DNA of 64,000 nucleotides from Acinetobacter tjernbergiae DSM 14971 = CIP 107465 (GCF_000374425.1 NZ_KB894364.1:1-64000); one strand, 5' to 3'. Positions 8,609-18,031 are shown, counted from the first letter of the stretch. The notes: generated from the sequence alone by a model not told the origin. Made by a program: numbers and translations.

Positions 8609-9376
8609 TTAGAATAAAACCGATACGCCGAAGCCACCGTTATAGCTTTTCTGGTCACCATTGAGGTCAACCCCAATGCTCGCATCCAGTTGAGTTCGAT
8701 TATTTAAAGCATAAACAAGACCTGTGCCTAGACCATATTCATAGTCTTGGCTCTCCGCTTTACGGTAAACAAATTCTGAATACCCAGATAATTTACCTGC
8801 AATCTTGTAGTCAATGGTCGGAATCGCCGTTACTGCCCAGTTACTATTCTGTGCCTCATAACGCATGGTCATCGAGGTACCAATTAAATCACTAAATTCG
8901 TAAGCAACCGCTGAGCTTAAACTATAAATATCATCATGTGCCGTGAACTCATCGTTCCCTGTGGCAATGATTGCTTTAGCCAACAATGCCATTGATAAAC
9001 GATCATCTTTTAAATCAATCGACTTTTTCAAACCAATGCTGACATCGCCTAAACCATTGCTTTCTTTCTTGGCACCCGCACGTTTGTATTGCTGCCAAAC
9101 AGGGCCTTGCCAACCCAATTGTAATTCTAGACCATCAGCTAAACCTGTGCGTAACAGCATGTCACCGTTGACTGTTAGCGTTTTATCTTTTTCACCATCA
9201 ACGATACCTTCTTGATAACTGACACTCGGCAAACTTTGTTCCCAAGCCAAATGCCCTACAGGTGTAATACCTGTGCCCATTCCTATACCAGGACGGTCAA
9301 AAGAGAAATCTGCTGCAAAAGCAGTGCTTGCCATCATTGATGCAGCAATCAAGCTCAATGTTCCAATTTTTTTCAT
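8609..9376 (-). CDS. Outer membrane beta-barrel protein, MetA/phenol-degradation transporter-like
   Basis: A 255-residue exported protein. A signal peptide ends at about residue 21 (STAFAADF), followed by alternating beta strands and a C-terminal GFGVSVLF, the aromatic-ending pattern of outer membrane barrels. The mature start SFDRPGIGMGTG and the strand SNGLGDVSIGLK resemble the Phenol_MetA_deg (PF13557-type) family, often annotated simply as transporter. The cargo is unknown. The ribosome site AAAGGGGATA precedes the ATG. It stands between dsbD and an ankyrin gene on the same strand, but gaps of about 30 and 80 bases do not prove cotranscription. Confidence 0.7.
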   Translation of the reverse strand: MKKIGTLSLIAASMMASTAFAADFSFDRPGIGMGTGITPVGHLAWEQSLPSVSYQEGIVDGEKDKTLTVNGDMLLRTGLADGLELQLGWQGPVWQQYKRAGAKKESNGLGDVSIGLKKSIDLKDDRLSMALLAKAIIATGNDEFTAHDDIYSLSSAVAYEFSDLIGTSMTMRYEAQNSNWAVTAIPTIDYKIAGKLSGYSEFVYRKAESQDYEYGLGTGLVYALNNRTQLDASIGVDLNGDQKSYNGGFGVSVLF

Positions 9377-9407
9377 GATTATCCCCTTTCTATTCTATTG
9401 GCTGAAC

Positions 9408-9953
9408 TTATACCGTTAGCTCTTTTGACATTTTCGCACCATGGTTGCGTAATAACTCGAGAGTTTCACGTTCTTCTGGTAAAGATTCTGACCAATTAAT
9501 TTCATCAAAATCACAATCAAAAAACAGTTGGCTGATTGAAGATAAAATCGTTAAACCTTCTTCGTCACGTGTGTTCGGATCTACTTTTTCATCGAGTAAA
9601 CGCTGTACAACAGGTACACATGCTGCACTAGCGGCATCCCAAAGTGGGCCATAGAATTCTTCTGCATCCCATAAATGTAAATTGGCTTTTGCTTGAATCA
9701 ATGCATCTAAAATGTGTAGGTAAACTTGCAGTTGTTGTTGTTTTTCAACTTCGGTGAATGGCTTGCCGGCTTCATAGGCTTCACACACATTTTCCCACCA
9801 CACAAATAAACCATCACATACAATAGATACAGGAAAACCGTGTTCAGCATCAATAAAGTTCGGGTCGAGTCCTTCAGCAAGTAAAGATTGCACTTGGTCT
9901 AAATCGAGTTGTTGTATGGCTTGCACCAAGGCTTGCTGCTGATTGCTTAACAT
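9408..9953 (-). CDS. Ankyrin-repeat protein
   Basis: A 181-residue soluble protein with about four degenerate ankyrin units: residues about 5-40 (LVQAIQQLDLDQVQSLLAEG then LDPNFID), a middle unit around LDALIQAKANLHLWD, then a unit with VVQRLLDEKVDPNTRDEEG and a last unit ending LLRNHGAKM. Ankyrin proteins act through protein-protein contacts, and the partner is unknown here. The protein is acidic. Start: ATG at 9953 with GAGA seven bases upstream; a TTG two codons earlier is also open. Confidence 0.78.
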   Translation of the reverse strand: MLSNQQQALVQAIQQLDLDQVQSLLAEGLDPNFIDAEHGFPVSIVCDGLFVWWENVCEAYEAGKPFTEVEKQQQLQVYLHILDALIQAKANLHLWDAEEFYGPLWDAASAACVPVVQRLLDEKVDPNTRDEEGLTILSSISQLFFDCDFDEINWSESLPEERETLELLRNHGAKMSKELTV

Positions 9954-10055
9954 GACCAATTCTCACATTGTATTGAATGTTTCTATTATGCCGAATATCC
10001 CGACAGGTTTTTATAAAACGATCTAAAAATCATGTATAAATTTGATACACGCATA

Positions 10056-10083
10056 AAAAAAGCCCTCAATTGGGCTTTCTTTA
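10056..10083 (-). terminator. Terminator of the hibernation factor gene
   Basis: The stem AGCCC-TCAATT-GGGCT (10061-10076) has an A run on its left, which is the T run on the minus strand. It lies just past the stop of the HPF/RaiA gene. Confidence 0.75.
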
Positions 10084-10093
10084 TGCGCTAATT

Positions 10094-10468
10094 TTACGCT
10101 TCATCATCAATTTTTACATCGTCATCGACGTCAACATATTCTGGTAAACCACCACGATGATGTTCTTTTTTCTCATATAAATGTTCCAGACTACGTTTTA
10201 GTTTATCAATCGCACCATGAATAGATGCATCGATATTCGCAGCTTTATGAGTCACGGCAAGTGGCTTCAAACCTGCTGGACGGGCTTCGATCATACAACG
10301 TTTATCATGATCTCCCGATTTTTCCCCATTTTCATCACTAATATGAACCGAAAAATGTGTAATACGTTCACTATAACGTTGGAATTCTTGCATAAGTTCT
10401 GCACGGACATAACTATTTAGTCGTTCGCTACCTTGAATGTTTTTATCTGTACGGATTTCAATATTCAT
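10094..10468 (-). CDS. Ribosome hibernation factor, HPF/RaiA family
   Basis: A 124-residue protein that, by family, binds the 30S decoding region and lowers translation in stationary phase or cold stress. It begins MNIEIRTDKNIQGSERL, with the beta-alpha-beta core through ISDENG, EARPAGLKPLAVTHKA and the basic DKLKRSLEHLYEK helix, and ends in an acidic tail (VDVDDDVKIDDEA). The length fits the short HPF/RaiA group rather than the long form. The open frame extends 25 codons upstream, but the ATG at 10468 is preceded by AGAGAGGAAG, so I use it. It is monocistronic. Confidence 0.87.
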   Translation of the reverse strand: MNIEIRTDKNIQGSERLNSYVRAELMQEFQRYSERITHFSVHISDENGEKSGDHDKRCMIEARPAGLKPLAVTHKAANIDASIHGAIDKLKRSLEHLYEKKEHHRGGLPEYVDVDDDVKIDDEA

Positions 10469-10838
10469 AAATATCTTCCTCTCTTTTCTGTGAGACAGTT
10501 CTACGAAACTTTTATATTTAGCACGCTTTGAGCATGCATTCATTCAATGCAGTTGTATATTTTGATTATGTAAATGCGTGTGGTCTCCTTGCTTTACATC
10601 TGTTGCTTTTCAGTAGTTAAGAAGATCTTCTATAACTCCAATATCTGACTTTCATAACAAATATGCAAGCTGATTTTTGACATTTTCATTAAAACTTGAT
10701 TAAAAATATTTTTAAATTCATTCACTTTTTTGTTTTGATCGGCTCAACATAATTCTTTTGAGCATTTGGTCAAATTTGGCTTTATTTTTGCTTAATTCCT
10801 TGTATGCTTGACACGCCATTTTTGGGGGGATTTTTTAA
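10469..10838. other. Intergenic region, 370 bases, between divergent genes
   Basis: AT-rich spacer between the hibernation-factor gene (minus) and the Tsx-like gene (plus). It must hold both promoters. I see no RNA gene, repeat or clear operator. A weak TTGACA-type box (TTTGACATTTTC, around 10675) is the only promoter-like feature. Confidence 0.5.
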
Positions 10839-11564
10839 ATGCAATTGAAGCAACTTGCAGCGACTTGTTTATTGGTATCTACAGCAGCTTTCGTTCAGGC
10901 AAAGCCTATTTGGCAAGATTTTAGTCTCACTGGGTTATACGGTGAAAACTACGAAGTTGTTGACGAAAAACAAACGACTTTAACGGTTGAATATGCTGCC
11001 AAAGTAAAATATGCCGATGTATTTTTCTTTATGGATCGTATGCGCGGTGGGGATGACAACAAAAGTACCTATTTCGAACTTTCTCCACGATTAAGCTTGG
11101 GTGAAATTTCAGGTCAAAAGCTTGCTTTCGGTCCAGTAACAGATGTGTTGATCTCAACCACATGGGAAGCGAACAGCGCTGATGGCAATAATTTTGACAA
11201 CTTTTTATATGGTGTAGGTTTTGATCTTAAAGTTCCATATTTCCAATATGCGAATGTAAACTTCTACCGTGCCAATAATGAAAAAACCGCTGATGACTAT
11301 CAAATGACCATCGCTTATGCGTTGCCATTTAAAGTCTCTACAGAAGATTTTGTGGTTGATGGTTTCATTGACTGGTCTACAGCAGAAAAAGATCATGCGA
11401 GTGAACTCAACTGGACCACACAATATAAGTGGAATGTCGGTAAACATATTTCACCTGAAACACGTTTATATTTAGGTGTAGAGCATTCTGTTTGGAATAA
11501 CAAATTTGGTATCAAAGGCAGCGATGAAAACAATGTCAGCGCTTTAGTTAAATACCATTTCTAA
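10839..11564 (+). CDS. Tsx-like nucleoside-specific outer membrane channel
   Basis: A 241-residue exported beta-barrel. A signal peptide ends at VQAKP (about residue 21), followed by WQDFSLTGLYGENY, a run of amphipathic strands, and the terminal strand VSALVKYHF ending in Phe, the usual barrel assembly signal. WQ near the mature start, FFFMDRMRGGDD and YFELSPRLSLG match the Channel_Tsx family (nucleoside uptake). A strong GGGGGGAT ribosome site sits upstream. It is monocistronic with a strong terminator. Substrate specificity is family inference. Confidence 0.78.
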   Translation: MQLKQLAATCLLVSTAAFVQAKPIWQDFSLTGLYGENYEVVDEKQTTLTVEYAAKVKYADVFFFMDRMRGGDDNKSTYFELSPRLSLGEISGQKLAFGPVTDVLISTTWEANSADGNNFDNFLYGVGFDLKVPYFQYANVNFYRANNEKTADDYQMTIAYALPFKVSTEDFVVDGFIDWSTAEKDHASELNWTTQYKWNVGKHISPETRLYLGVEHSVWNNKFGIKGSDENNVSALVKYHF

Positions 11565-11582
11565 GCCGTCAATCTATTCAAA

Positions 11583-11612
11583 AACAGCAAGCTCAGTCTT
11601 GCTGTTTTTTTT
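11583..11612 (+). terminator. Rho-independent terminator after the Tsx-like gene
   Basis: The stem ACAGCAAG-CTCAGT-CTTGCTGT is followed directly by a run of eight T. Confidence 0.9.
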
Positions 11613-11657
11613 GCAATCACGCATATTGAGGATATGTGAACTTTCTTTTATTTTCTC

Positions 11658-12203
11658 ATGTCATTCGATCTTAAGCTTGCAGCATATTCTCTAAATTCAT
11701 CTTATCAAATTCGTTTTGCCACGATGGATGATTTGGGACAGATTCTCGCTATTTATAATCATCAAATCCTGACAGGTACAGCCAACTGGAATGATCAAGC
11801 AGTTACTTCAGAACAATATCAACAACGTTTTCAGGACATGCAACAGCAGCAATTCCCAATGATTGTGGTTGAAGACCAACACAATGATAAAATTGCTGGT
11901 TATGCTTATTACTCAGCTTTTCGAGCGATTAGCGGTTATCGTCAAAGCATTGAACATTCTGTCTTTGTTGATCCGCAGTATGCACGCCAAGGTCTAGGCA
12001 AAGCCCTAATGCAACAACTCATTCATCTTGCGGCCCAACAACACATGCATATGATGATTGCTGCGGTTGATAGTGAAAATACAGGCTCAATTATTCTGCA
12101 TGAACAGCTTGGTTTTGTACAAACAGGCTATATGCCACAGGTTGGACAAAAATTTGGACAATGGCGCGATTTAGTTTGGATGCAACTGCAACTTCCAAGC
12201 TAA
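11658..12203 (+). CDS. GNAT-family N-acetyltransferase (phosphinothricin-acetyltransferase-like)
   Basis: A 181-residue cytosolic enzyme of the PAT/Bar/MnaT branch. The core starts IRFATMDDLGQILAIYN. The acetyl-CoA loop is YARQGLGKALMQQL (Q/RxxGxG/A), and GSIILHEQLGFVQTGYMPQVG is the C-terminal signature of this branch. Relatives acetylate phosphinothricin, methionine sulfone or sulfoximine, so the true substrate may be an amino-acid analogue. The first 17 residues precede the domain. It is an independent unit with a short gap to the next gene. Confidence 0.85.
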   Translation: MSFDLKLAAYSLNSSYQIRFATMDDLGQILAIYNHQILTGTANWNDQAVTSEQYQQRFQDMQQQQFPMIVVEDQHNDKIAGYAYYSAFRAISGYRQSIEHSVFVDPQYARQGLGKALMQQLIHLAAQQHMHMMIAAVDSENTGSIILHEQLGFVQTGYMPQVGQKFGQWRDLVWMQLQLPS

Positions 12204-12274
12204 CAATTTGCTCACAGCATGTATTTCTATTTATTGGTTAGAATAAACACCTTAAAACTTTTAAAATATTGAAA

Positions 12275-13015
12275 ATGATTAAAATATCTCAACTCAGTAT
12301 GATTACGGCTACCGTAATTCTATCAAGCAGTAGTTTTGCTGAAGATTCGTTTGAACAAGAGTTACAACAAGGCTGTAGCAAAGTAAAACAATACGCCCAA
12401 ACGGGTAAAAAGCTTTACGACCAAAAGCAATATGCCCAAGCTGCGAAACAATTTGAAGATCAGGCAGCATGGGCGCAATTCTGCCTAATGAATGCTGACG
12501 AAAGTGGCATTCAAGTGAGCGATAGAGAGATTGAAATTGCCAATAATAATGTCGGTCTCAGCTATGCAAAACTTGGAAAACCACAATGGGCAAGAGTGTG
12601 GTTTTTACGAGATGCTGAATCTAAAACCAGTCAATATAATCTCAAACAGTTACCAAAACCAAAAATTGCAGCAGATTTACAAGGCACTTATGTTCGAGCC
12701 AATGGTTTTGGACAATGGGATTACATCACTGTCACGAAACAGCAGCATCAATATCGAATTAATTTTGAAGGCTATTATTTTGGTATTCGTGGGCTGATTT
12801 ATGGTCCAAACTTGGGTGAGTTTGATACCAACATGCCAATAACTGCAAAGCAAGCAAACTATCGCTATGAAGACTGTCAGATCAAACTGCAATTTTTAAA
12901 TGATCCAATAAATGGTCAAAAAATTGAGGTAGAACAGAACAATGGCGAGTCCTCATGTGGCTTTGGACATAATGTTTATGCTGGTGGCACGTTCTATAAA
13001 GTGGAGAGTAAATAA
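12275..13015 (+). CDS. Hypothetical secreted protein with TPR-like N-terminal part
   Basis: I do not recognise the family. The 246-residue product begins with a signal peptide (ends near SSSSFAEDS). A helical, Gln/Ala-rich segment with a tetratricopeptide look follows (KLYDQKQYAQAAKQFEDQ and NNVGLSYAKLGKPQWARV). The second half is beta-rich with Trp/Tyr and four cysteines in all, and ends in YAGGTFYKVES. The C-terminal part is reminiscent of small beta-barrel or lipocalin-like domains, but only by impression. The ATG at 12275 is used; a TTG two codons earlier is possible. No good ribosome site is visible. Confidence 0.65.
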   Translation: MIKISQLSMITATVILSSSSFAEDSFEQELQQGCSKVKQYAQTGKKLYDQKQYAQAAKQFEDQAAWAQFCLMNADESGIQVSDREIEIANNNVGLSYAKLGKPQWARVWFLRDAESKTSQYNLKQLPKPKIAADLQGTYVRANGFGQWDYITVTKQQHQYRINFEGYYFGIRGLIYGPNLGEFDTNMPITAKQANYRYEDCQIKLQFLNDPINGQKIEVEQNNGESSCGFGHNVYAGGTFYKVESK

Positions 13016-13092
13016 CTTAGATGAAATATACAGCACAGTGAAATGAGGCAATAGAAGTTCAACCAAACTAAACGAGCAAAATAAAGGGATTC

Positions 13093-13521
13093 ATGGAACA
13101 TACTGATTTAGATCATTATAATTTTATACTGCATTTTTATATTAAACATACATATAAACCTCTAGCACTGATTCAAAAAAAAATACCTTTACCGATGAGC
13201 AATGGATGGGACATCGGAACTGAACGAAGAGCGCCAAATGGAGAAAAATTAGGAGGTATCAGAAAAGAGACTTATTGGAATTATCAGATTCAAATACAAG
13301 GTCGAAGAGATTTTTTCAATTATTCGGTAACTTTTCTCATTGATCTAATACAAAAACATCAATTAGAAGAATTCTTTCAAGAAATAACTTCCGATGGTGG
13401 GGAAGTTAATCTCATTATAAATCTAATGAGTAATAGGAATATAGGAGATACACTTACAATTAAACAACTCCAATTATTAGCTAAATATAATATTAATTTG
13501 GGAGTTGAATATTTTTCTTAA
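13093..13521 (+). CDS. Hypothetical protein, possibly DUF4279-like
   Basis: A 142-residue protein encoded by DNA clearly more AT-rich than its neighbours. The pattern of an N-terminal strand, a Gly-Glu-Lys turn (NGEKLGGIRKETYWNYQI), a Leu-rich helix (VTFLIDLIQKHQ) and an ending with GDTLTIKQLQLLAKYNINLGVE resembles DUF4279 proteins. Many of those sit near toxin or immunity genes, though no toxin gene is adjacent here. AAAGGGATTC gives a reasonable ribosome site before the ATG. The base composition suggests recent acquisition; the function is unknown. Confidence 0.6.
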   Translation: MEHTDLDHYNFILHFYIKHTYKPLALIQKKIPLPMSNGWDIGTERRAPNGEKLGGIRKETYWNYQIQIQGRRDFFNYSVTFLIDLIQKHQLEEFFQEITSDGGEVNLIINLMSNRNIGDTLTIKQLQLLAKYNINLGVEYFS

Positions 13522-13620
13522 AATTTCGTCATATTTGATTTTATTATCTTGTTATTCGACAAAATAAAAAATTACCTCTTCATCAATATTCACTACCATC
13601 AATCGGACAAAGAATTCTTG

Positions 13621-13646
13621 CCTACTTTTGATCCATCAAAAGTAGG
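13621..13646. repeat. Perfect 12 bp palindrome
   Basis: CCTACTTTTGAT-CC-ATCAAAAGTAGG is a perfect inverted repeat with a 2-base centre, between the DUF4279-like gene and urtE (convergent). It could form a cruciform or RNA hairpin and may be a copy of a dispersed palindromic repeat. Without a T tract it is a poor terminator. Confidence 0.6.
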
Positions 13647-13705
13647 GTGCGTCGCAAAGACATATTACTTAAAATATAGATAAAACAATGGTTAACCGAA
13701 AAATT

Positions 13706-14404
13706 CTAAATCGCCACCAACTCCCGAATCCCCTTTTCAGGCATTTCTGCCCCTTGCCCTTGTGCAATCACCTGTCCACGAGCCATTACCGTATAGTTAT
13801 CTGCCAATTCTTCAGCAAAATCATAAAACTGCTCCACTAAGACGATCGCCATTTCGCCTTGATCTGCCAATTTACGAATCACCCGACCAATGTCTTTAAT
13901 AATTGAGGGCTGAATCCCCTCAGTCGGTTCATCCAGAATCAAGACCCTTGGCTCAGAAGCCAAAGCTCGCGCAATTGCGAGCTGCTGTTGCTGACCACCT
14001 GATAAATCTCCACCACGGCGATGCTTCATTTCATCCAAGACAGGAAAAATTTCGTAGAGATGACTCGGTACTTTTCGGGTTTTTGCACCCGAAAATTTCG
14101 CCATACCAATTAAGATATTTTCCTCTACCGTCAAAGTTGAAAAAATATCTCGTCCTTGAGGCACGTACGCCAATCCTGAACGTACTCGTTGTTCAGGAGA
14201 CATTTTGGCAATATCTTTGCCGTCTAACAAAATTTGTCCTGATTTAATCGGTAGAATCCCCATCAAGCATTTCAGCAACGTGGTTTTACCTACGCCATTC
14301 CGTCCTAAAACGACACTGCATTCTCCAACAGGTGCAGATAAAGACACATCACGCAGAATATGACTGCCACCATAAAACTGGTTAACTTCTTTCACTTCTA
14401 ACAT
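13706..14404 (-). CDS. urtE: Urea ABC transporter ATP-binding subunit UrtE
   Basis: One of two ATPases of the urea importer, related to the branched-chain amino acid LivF type. The 232 residues carry Walker A GRNGVGKTT (34-42), the signature LSGGQ (134-138), Walker B LILDEP (155-160) and an H-loop-equivalent near VEQFYDF. It is the last gene of the urtABCDE operon, 9 bases after urtD. The protein acts on the cytoplasmic face as a heterodimer with UrtD. Confidence 0.95.
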   Translation of the reverse strand: MLEVKEVNQFYGGSHILRDVSLSAPVGECSVVLGRNGVGKTTLLKCLMGILPIKSGQILLDGKDIAKMSPEQRVRSGLAYVPQGRDIFSTLTVEENILIGMAKFSGAKTRKVPSHLYEIFPVLDEMKHRRGGDLSGGQQQQLAIARALASEPRVLILDEPTEGIQPSIIKDIGRVIRKLADQGEMAIVLVEQFYDFAEELADNYTVMARGQVIAQGQGAEMPEKGIRELVAI

Positions 14405-14413
14405 GGCAGTCTC

Positions 14414-15241
14414 CTAGCGTCCCAAATACTTTTCAATCACATCTTCATTGGCTTGTACCTCTGCCAATGTGCCCTCTGCCAAAATTGCACCTTGCGCCAA
14501 TACCGTGACTTTTTCACTAATGGTGTCAATAAAGCTCATGTCATGTTCTACGACCACAAGCGTATGATTTTTTTTCAATTCCAAACACAGTTCAGCAGTC
14601 CGTTCTGTTTCTGCATCGGTCATTCCTGCCACAGGTTCATCCAATAAAATCAGCTTCGGACGTTGCATCAACAACATGCCGATCTCTAACCACTGCTTTT
14701 GACCATGAGATAATAATCCTGCGGGTTTTTTCACAAATTCCTTTAAGCGAATTTGTTCTAAACTTTCCTCCAATGCTAACTGCGCTTCTGGATCAAGTCG
14801 GCTAAACAAGCTCTTTTTCACTCGCTTATCTCGTGGTGCAGCGAGCAGTAAATTTTCCATGACTGTGAAATTTTCAAATACTGTTGGTTTTTGGAATTTG
14901 CGTCCAATCCCAGCTTCCGCAATTTCCTCGGTACTCATTTTGGCAAGATCATAGTTTTGTCCAAAAAATGCTGTACCTGTAGTTGGACGTGTTTTACCTG
15001 TAATCACATCCATTAGCGTGGTTTTACCTGCACCGTTTGGTCCAATGATGCAGCGTAACTCACCTTCGTCAATGTACAGTGATAAATCATTGAGGGCGCG
15101 AAACGAATCAAACCACACACTGACTTTTTCTAAATACAAGGCAATCCCGTGACTAAAATCTGCGCCTTCGGTTTTGGCACGACCATAGCCCTCACCAAGT
15201 TGACCGCCATGTTGAGCTGAGTCTATGAATAAATCACTCAT
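14414..15241 (-). CDS. urtD: Urea ABC transporter ATP-binding subunit UrtD
   Basis: A 275-residue LivG-type ATPase. An N-terminal extension of about 30 residues precedes the nucleotide-binding domain. Walker A is GPNGAGKTT (67-75), the signature region is LLSHGQKQWLEIG (the LSHGQ variant usual for UrtD), Walker B is LILLDEP, and the switch His is in VVEHDMSF. Its start codon abuts the urtC stop codon directly, showing a tight operon. It pairs with UrtE to drive UrtBC. Confidence 0.95.
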   Translation of the reverse strand: MSDLFIDSAQHGGQLGEGYGRAKTEGADFSHGIALYLEKVSVWFDSFRALNDLSLYIDEGELRCIIGPNGAGKTTLMDVITGKTRPTTGTAFFGQNYDLAKMSTEEIAEAGIGRKFQKPTVFENFTVMENLLLAAPRDKRVKKSLFSRLDPEAQLALEESLEQIRLKEFVKKPAGLLSHGQKQWLEIGMLLMQRPKLILLDEPVAGMTDAETERTAELCLELKKNHTLVVVEHDMSFIDTISEKVTVLAQGAILAEGTLAEVQANEDVIEKYLGR

Positions 15242-16312
15242 TTAATTGCTCTCCTTTTTAAAACGGTCAAATAATCCAATCACACCTTTCGGTAAGAAAA
15301 TCGTCACCACAATAAATAAAGCACCTAAGATCAGTAACCAAGCTTCTGGTGCTGCTACAGTGAAATAAGTCTTCACCGCATTGATTAAACCTGCACCTAG
15401 AATCGGTCCAATCAAAGTGCCACGACCGCCTGCGGCAACCCACACTGCCATTTCAATCGAATTAACTGGATTCATTTCACTTGGGTTAATGATACCAACC
15501 TGTGGCACATACAACGCACCTGCGATACCTGCAATTACGGCAGAGAGTACCCACGCTGAAAGCTTGTACCAGAGTGTGCGATAGCCCAAATATTGCAAAC
15601 GGTTTTCACTGTCACGAATCGCGCCAAGCACTCGGCCATAAGGACGATTCATCAGTTGACGTAAGCCGATAAAACACAGCATTAACACCAAAGCAGTGAC
15701 AAAACATAAAGTGGCACGCATCGGCGCTGAAGTGATATCAAAACCGAGTAAGGTTTTAAAACCCGTGAAGCCATTATTTCCACCAAAACCTGTCTCATTG
15801 CGGAAGAACAAGAGTGCCGCAGCAAAAGTCATGGCTTGGGTAATAATTGAGAAATACACACCCTTAATTTTGGAGCGAAAAGCAAAGAAACCAAAAATAA
15901 AGGCAACTAAAGCAGGCACTGATAAAACCAAAATCATTGCCCAAGCAAAATGCTCTGTTCCCACCCAATACCAAGGGAGCTCTGTCCAACTGAGGAAACG
16001 CATGAAATCAGGTAAGCCATCGCCTGCGGATTCGCGCATCAAGTACATGCCAAAGGCGTAACCACCGAGGGCGAAATACAAACCGTGCCCCAAGCTTAAA
16101 ATCCCTGCATAGCCCCACACTAAATCCAGTGCTAATGCGACCAAAGCCAAGCACATGATTTTGCCAATCAACGTGATCCAATACGCAGACAGATAAAATG
16201 CCGAATCAGGGGATAATAGATGTAACCAAGGTAAGCTCAATAACACGGCAAAACAAATGGCAATCGCGATTGCGCTATAGGGTTTATCTGCAAATAAAGA
16301 AGTGATTTTCAT
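15242..16312 (-). CDS. urtC: Urea ABC transporter permease UrtC
   Basis: A 356-residue LivM-type integral membrane permease with about ten hydrophobic segments. GYAGILSLGHGLYFALGGYAFGMYL is split here as GYAGILSLGHG and the following helix, with the EAA-like region around GRVLGAIRDSENR. The open frame extends 11 codons further, into urtB, but MKITSLFADKPY beginning at 16312 is the family start and sits just 4 bases past the urtB stop. It forms the translocation channel with UrtB. Confidence 0.94.
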   Translation of the reverse strand: MKITSLFADKPYSAIAIAICFAVLLSLPWLHLLSPDSAFYLSAYWITLIGKIMCLALVALALDLVWGYAGILSLGHGLYFALGGYAFGMYLMRESAGDGLPDFMRFLSWTELPWYWVGTEHFAWAMILVLSVPALVAFIFGFFAFRSKIKGVYFSIITQAMTFAAALLFFRNETGFGGNNGFTGFKTLLGFDITSAPMRATLCFVTALVLMLCFIGLRQLMNRPYGRVLGAIRDSENRLQYLGYRTLWYKLSAWVLSAVIAGIAGALYVPQVGIINPSEMNPVNSIEMAVWVAAGGRGTLIGPILGAGLINAVKTYFTVAAPEAWLLILGALFIVVTIFLPKGVIGLFDRFKKESN

Positions 16313-16316
16313 TGGC

Positions 16317-17939
16317 TTACTCCACGAAACGACCTTTGATGGCAAACAAACCTTGTGGACGCTTTTGGATAAACAAAATCACAAGAACTAAGAGAATAAT
16401 TTTTGCTAAAACCGCACCTAAGCCAATCTCCAAAACTGTACCACTAATCCCTAAGCCTAAGGCTGCAAGTACCGCACCCCATACTTGACCGACACCACCA
16501 ACGACAACAACAAGGAAAGCATCGATGATGTAGTTTTGTCCGAGGTCTGGGCCGACATTACCGACTTGTGCCAACGCACAACCTGCCAATCCAGCCAAGC
16601 CTGAACCTAAGCCAAATGCCATCATGTCGATACGTGCAGATCGGATACCCACAGCACGCGCCATTTGACGGTTTTGTGTCACAGCGCGGACAAATAATCC
16701 GAAACGGGTTTTATTTAATAAGAAAACTAAAAGTAGTAATACCGCCACGGTAAAGCCAATAATCGCAATACGGTTATACGGCAACATTAGGCTTGGCGTC
16801 AGGGCAATACCACCACTGAGCCATGCGACATTCGACACTTCAACGTTCTGTGCGCCAAAGATCATGCGAACCGATTGCATCAAGATTAAACTCACACCAA
16901 AGGTTGCCAATAATGTTTCCAGTTGGCGGCCATATAACGGGCGAATCACTGTGCGTTCAATCAACATGCCGATCAGCGCACTCACCAGAAATGCAGCAGG
17001 AATCGCAGCCAATAAATACCAATCGACTAAGCCTGCAAAGTGCGTTTTAAAAAAACTTTGAATCACGTAAGTGGTATAAGCACCAATCATGATGAGTTCA
17101 CCATGTGCCATATTGATAACACCAAGTAAACCATATGTGATTGCCAGACCAAGCGCTGCTAACAGTAAAATACTGGCAGTACTGAGACCCGAAAAGACAT
17201 GTCCTGACCACTCACTGATTTGTAAACGGGTTTTAATTTTATTTTGTGCTTCAATCAAAGCTGTCTTGAGTGCTGGATTGCTCTGCGGTTGCTCTAAGCT
17301 TTGTGTGATTAAAGCATATACATCTGGGCGATTCGAATCTGCCAAAATTTTTACCGCTTCGCTCTTGGTGAATTCATCTGAACTATTAAAATCTAAACGA
17401 GCTTTCAGTTGTGCCAAACGTGCTTTAACCGCTTCACTTTTTTCATTGAGATAAAGTTGCTTAATCGTTGCTACATCGAGCTCATCCAAGTTATTTTCTA
17501 AAATATCCACCGCAGCTAAACGTTGTGATGCATCATCAGAACTCAATTTAACTTTGGCTTGTCCAAAATTAAGTGCCTTACGCAAGGTATTGACCAAAGT
17601 CACTTGCGATAAATCAGATGGCCAAATGTCGATGGCTTGCAATTGCGGATAACTTAATAATTTTTCATCGTTTTTTAAAATGTAAGTATGACCTGAACTA
17701 TCGGTATATAACTCATTTTGATCAATATATGCGACCAATTGATCCAGTTGCTCAATACTCGCTGGCCATTGATTCAACATGGTACGACGAGCAGTAAAAT
17801 CGGATTTAACAAAAGTCTGGATGGCATCCTGAGAAGTTGTAGACGTCACTGTTGTTGGTGAAGTAACTTCTGCCCATGCAGGATTAAAAATGATCTGTGC
17901 CATGATGCAGAGCAGTGCCAAAACATAGTGTTTCGCCAT
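16317..17939 (-). CDS. urtB: Urea ABC transporter permease UrtB
   Basis: A 540-residue permease. A signal-like N-terminal helix is followed by a periplasmic region of about 220 residues that is characteristic of UrtB and absent from LivH. The LivH-like membrane domain starts near GLSTASILLLAALG, contains GLLGVINMAHGELIMIGAY and ends FIQKRPQGLFAIKGR. It heads the permease/ATPase part of the operon, about 90 bases after urtA, a gap that could allow partial differential expression. Confidence 0.94.
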   Translation of the reverse strand: MAKHYVLALLCIMAQIIFNPAWAEVTSPTTVTSTTSQDAIQTFVKSDFTARRTMLNQWPASIEQLDQLVAYIDQNELYTDSSGHTYILKNDEKLLSYPQLQAIDIWPSDLSQVTLVNTLRKALNFGQAKVKLSSDDASQRLAAVDILENNLDELDVATIKQLYLNEKSEAVKARLAQLKARLDFNSSDEFTKSEAVKILADSNRPDVYALITQSLEQPQSNPALKTALIEAQNKIKTRLQISEWSGHVFSGLSTASILLLAALGLAITYGLLGVINMAHGELIMIGAYTTYVIQSFFKTHFAGLVDWYLLAAIPAAFLVSALIGMLIERTVIRPLYGRQLETLLATFGVSLILMQSVRMIFGAQNVEVSNVAWLSGGIALTPSLMLPYNRIAIIGFTVAVLLLLVFLLNKTRFGLFVRAVTQNRQMARAVGIRSARIDMMAFGLGSGLAGLAGCALAQVGNVGPDLGQNYIIDAFLVVVVGGVGQVWGAVLAALGLGISGTVLEIGLGAVLAKIILLVLVILFIQKRPQGLFAIKGRFVE

Positions 17940-18031
17940 AAGACTCCCCTTATATTTTCTATTTAAACCAATTAATCAAAACTAAAAACTAAGAAAAACC
18001 CGCTACCTAGGCAGCAGGTTGCGTGAGAAAA

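Noticed and set aside
13903..14247. 114-codon plus-strand frame opposite urtE
   Set aside because: It is an antisense shadow of an intact ABC ATPase gene.
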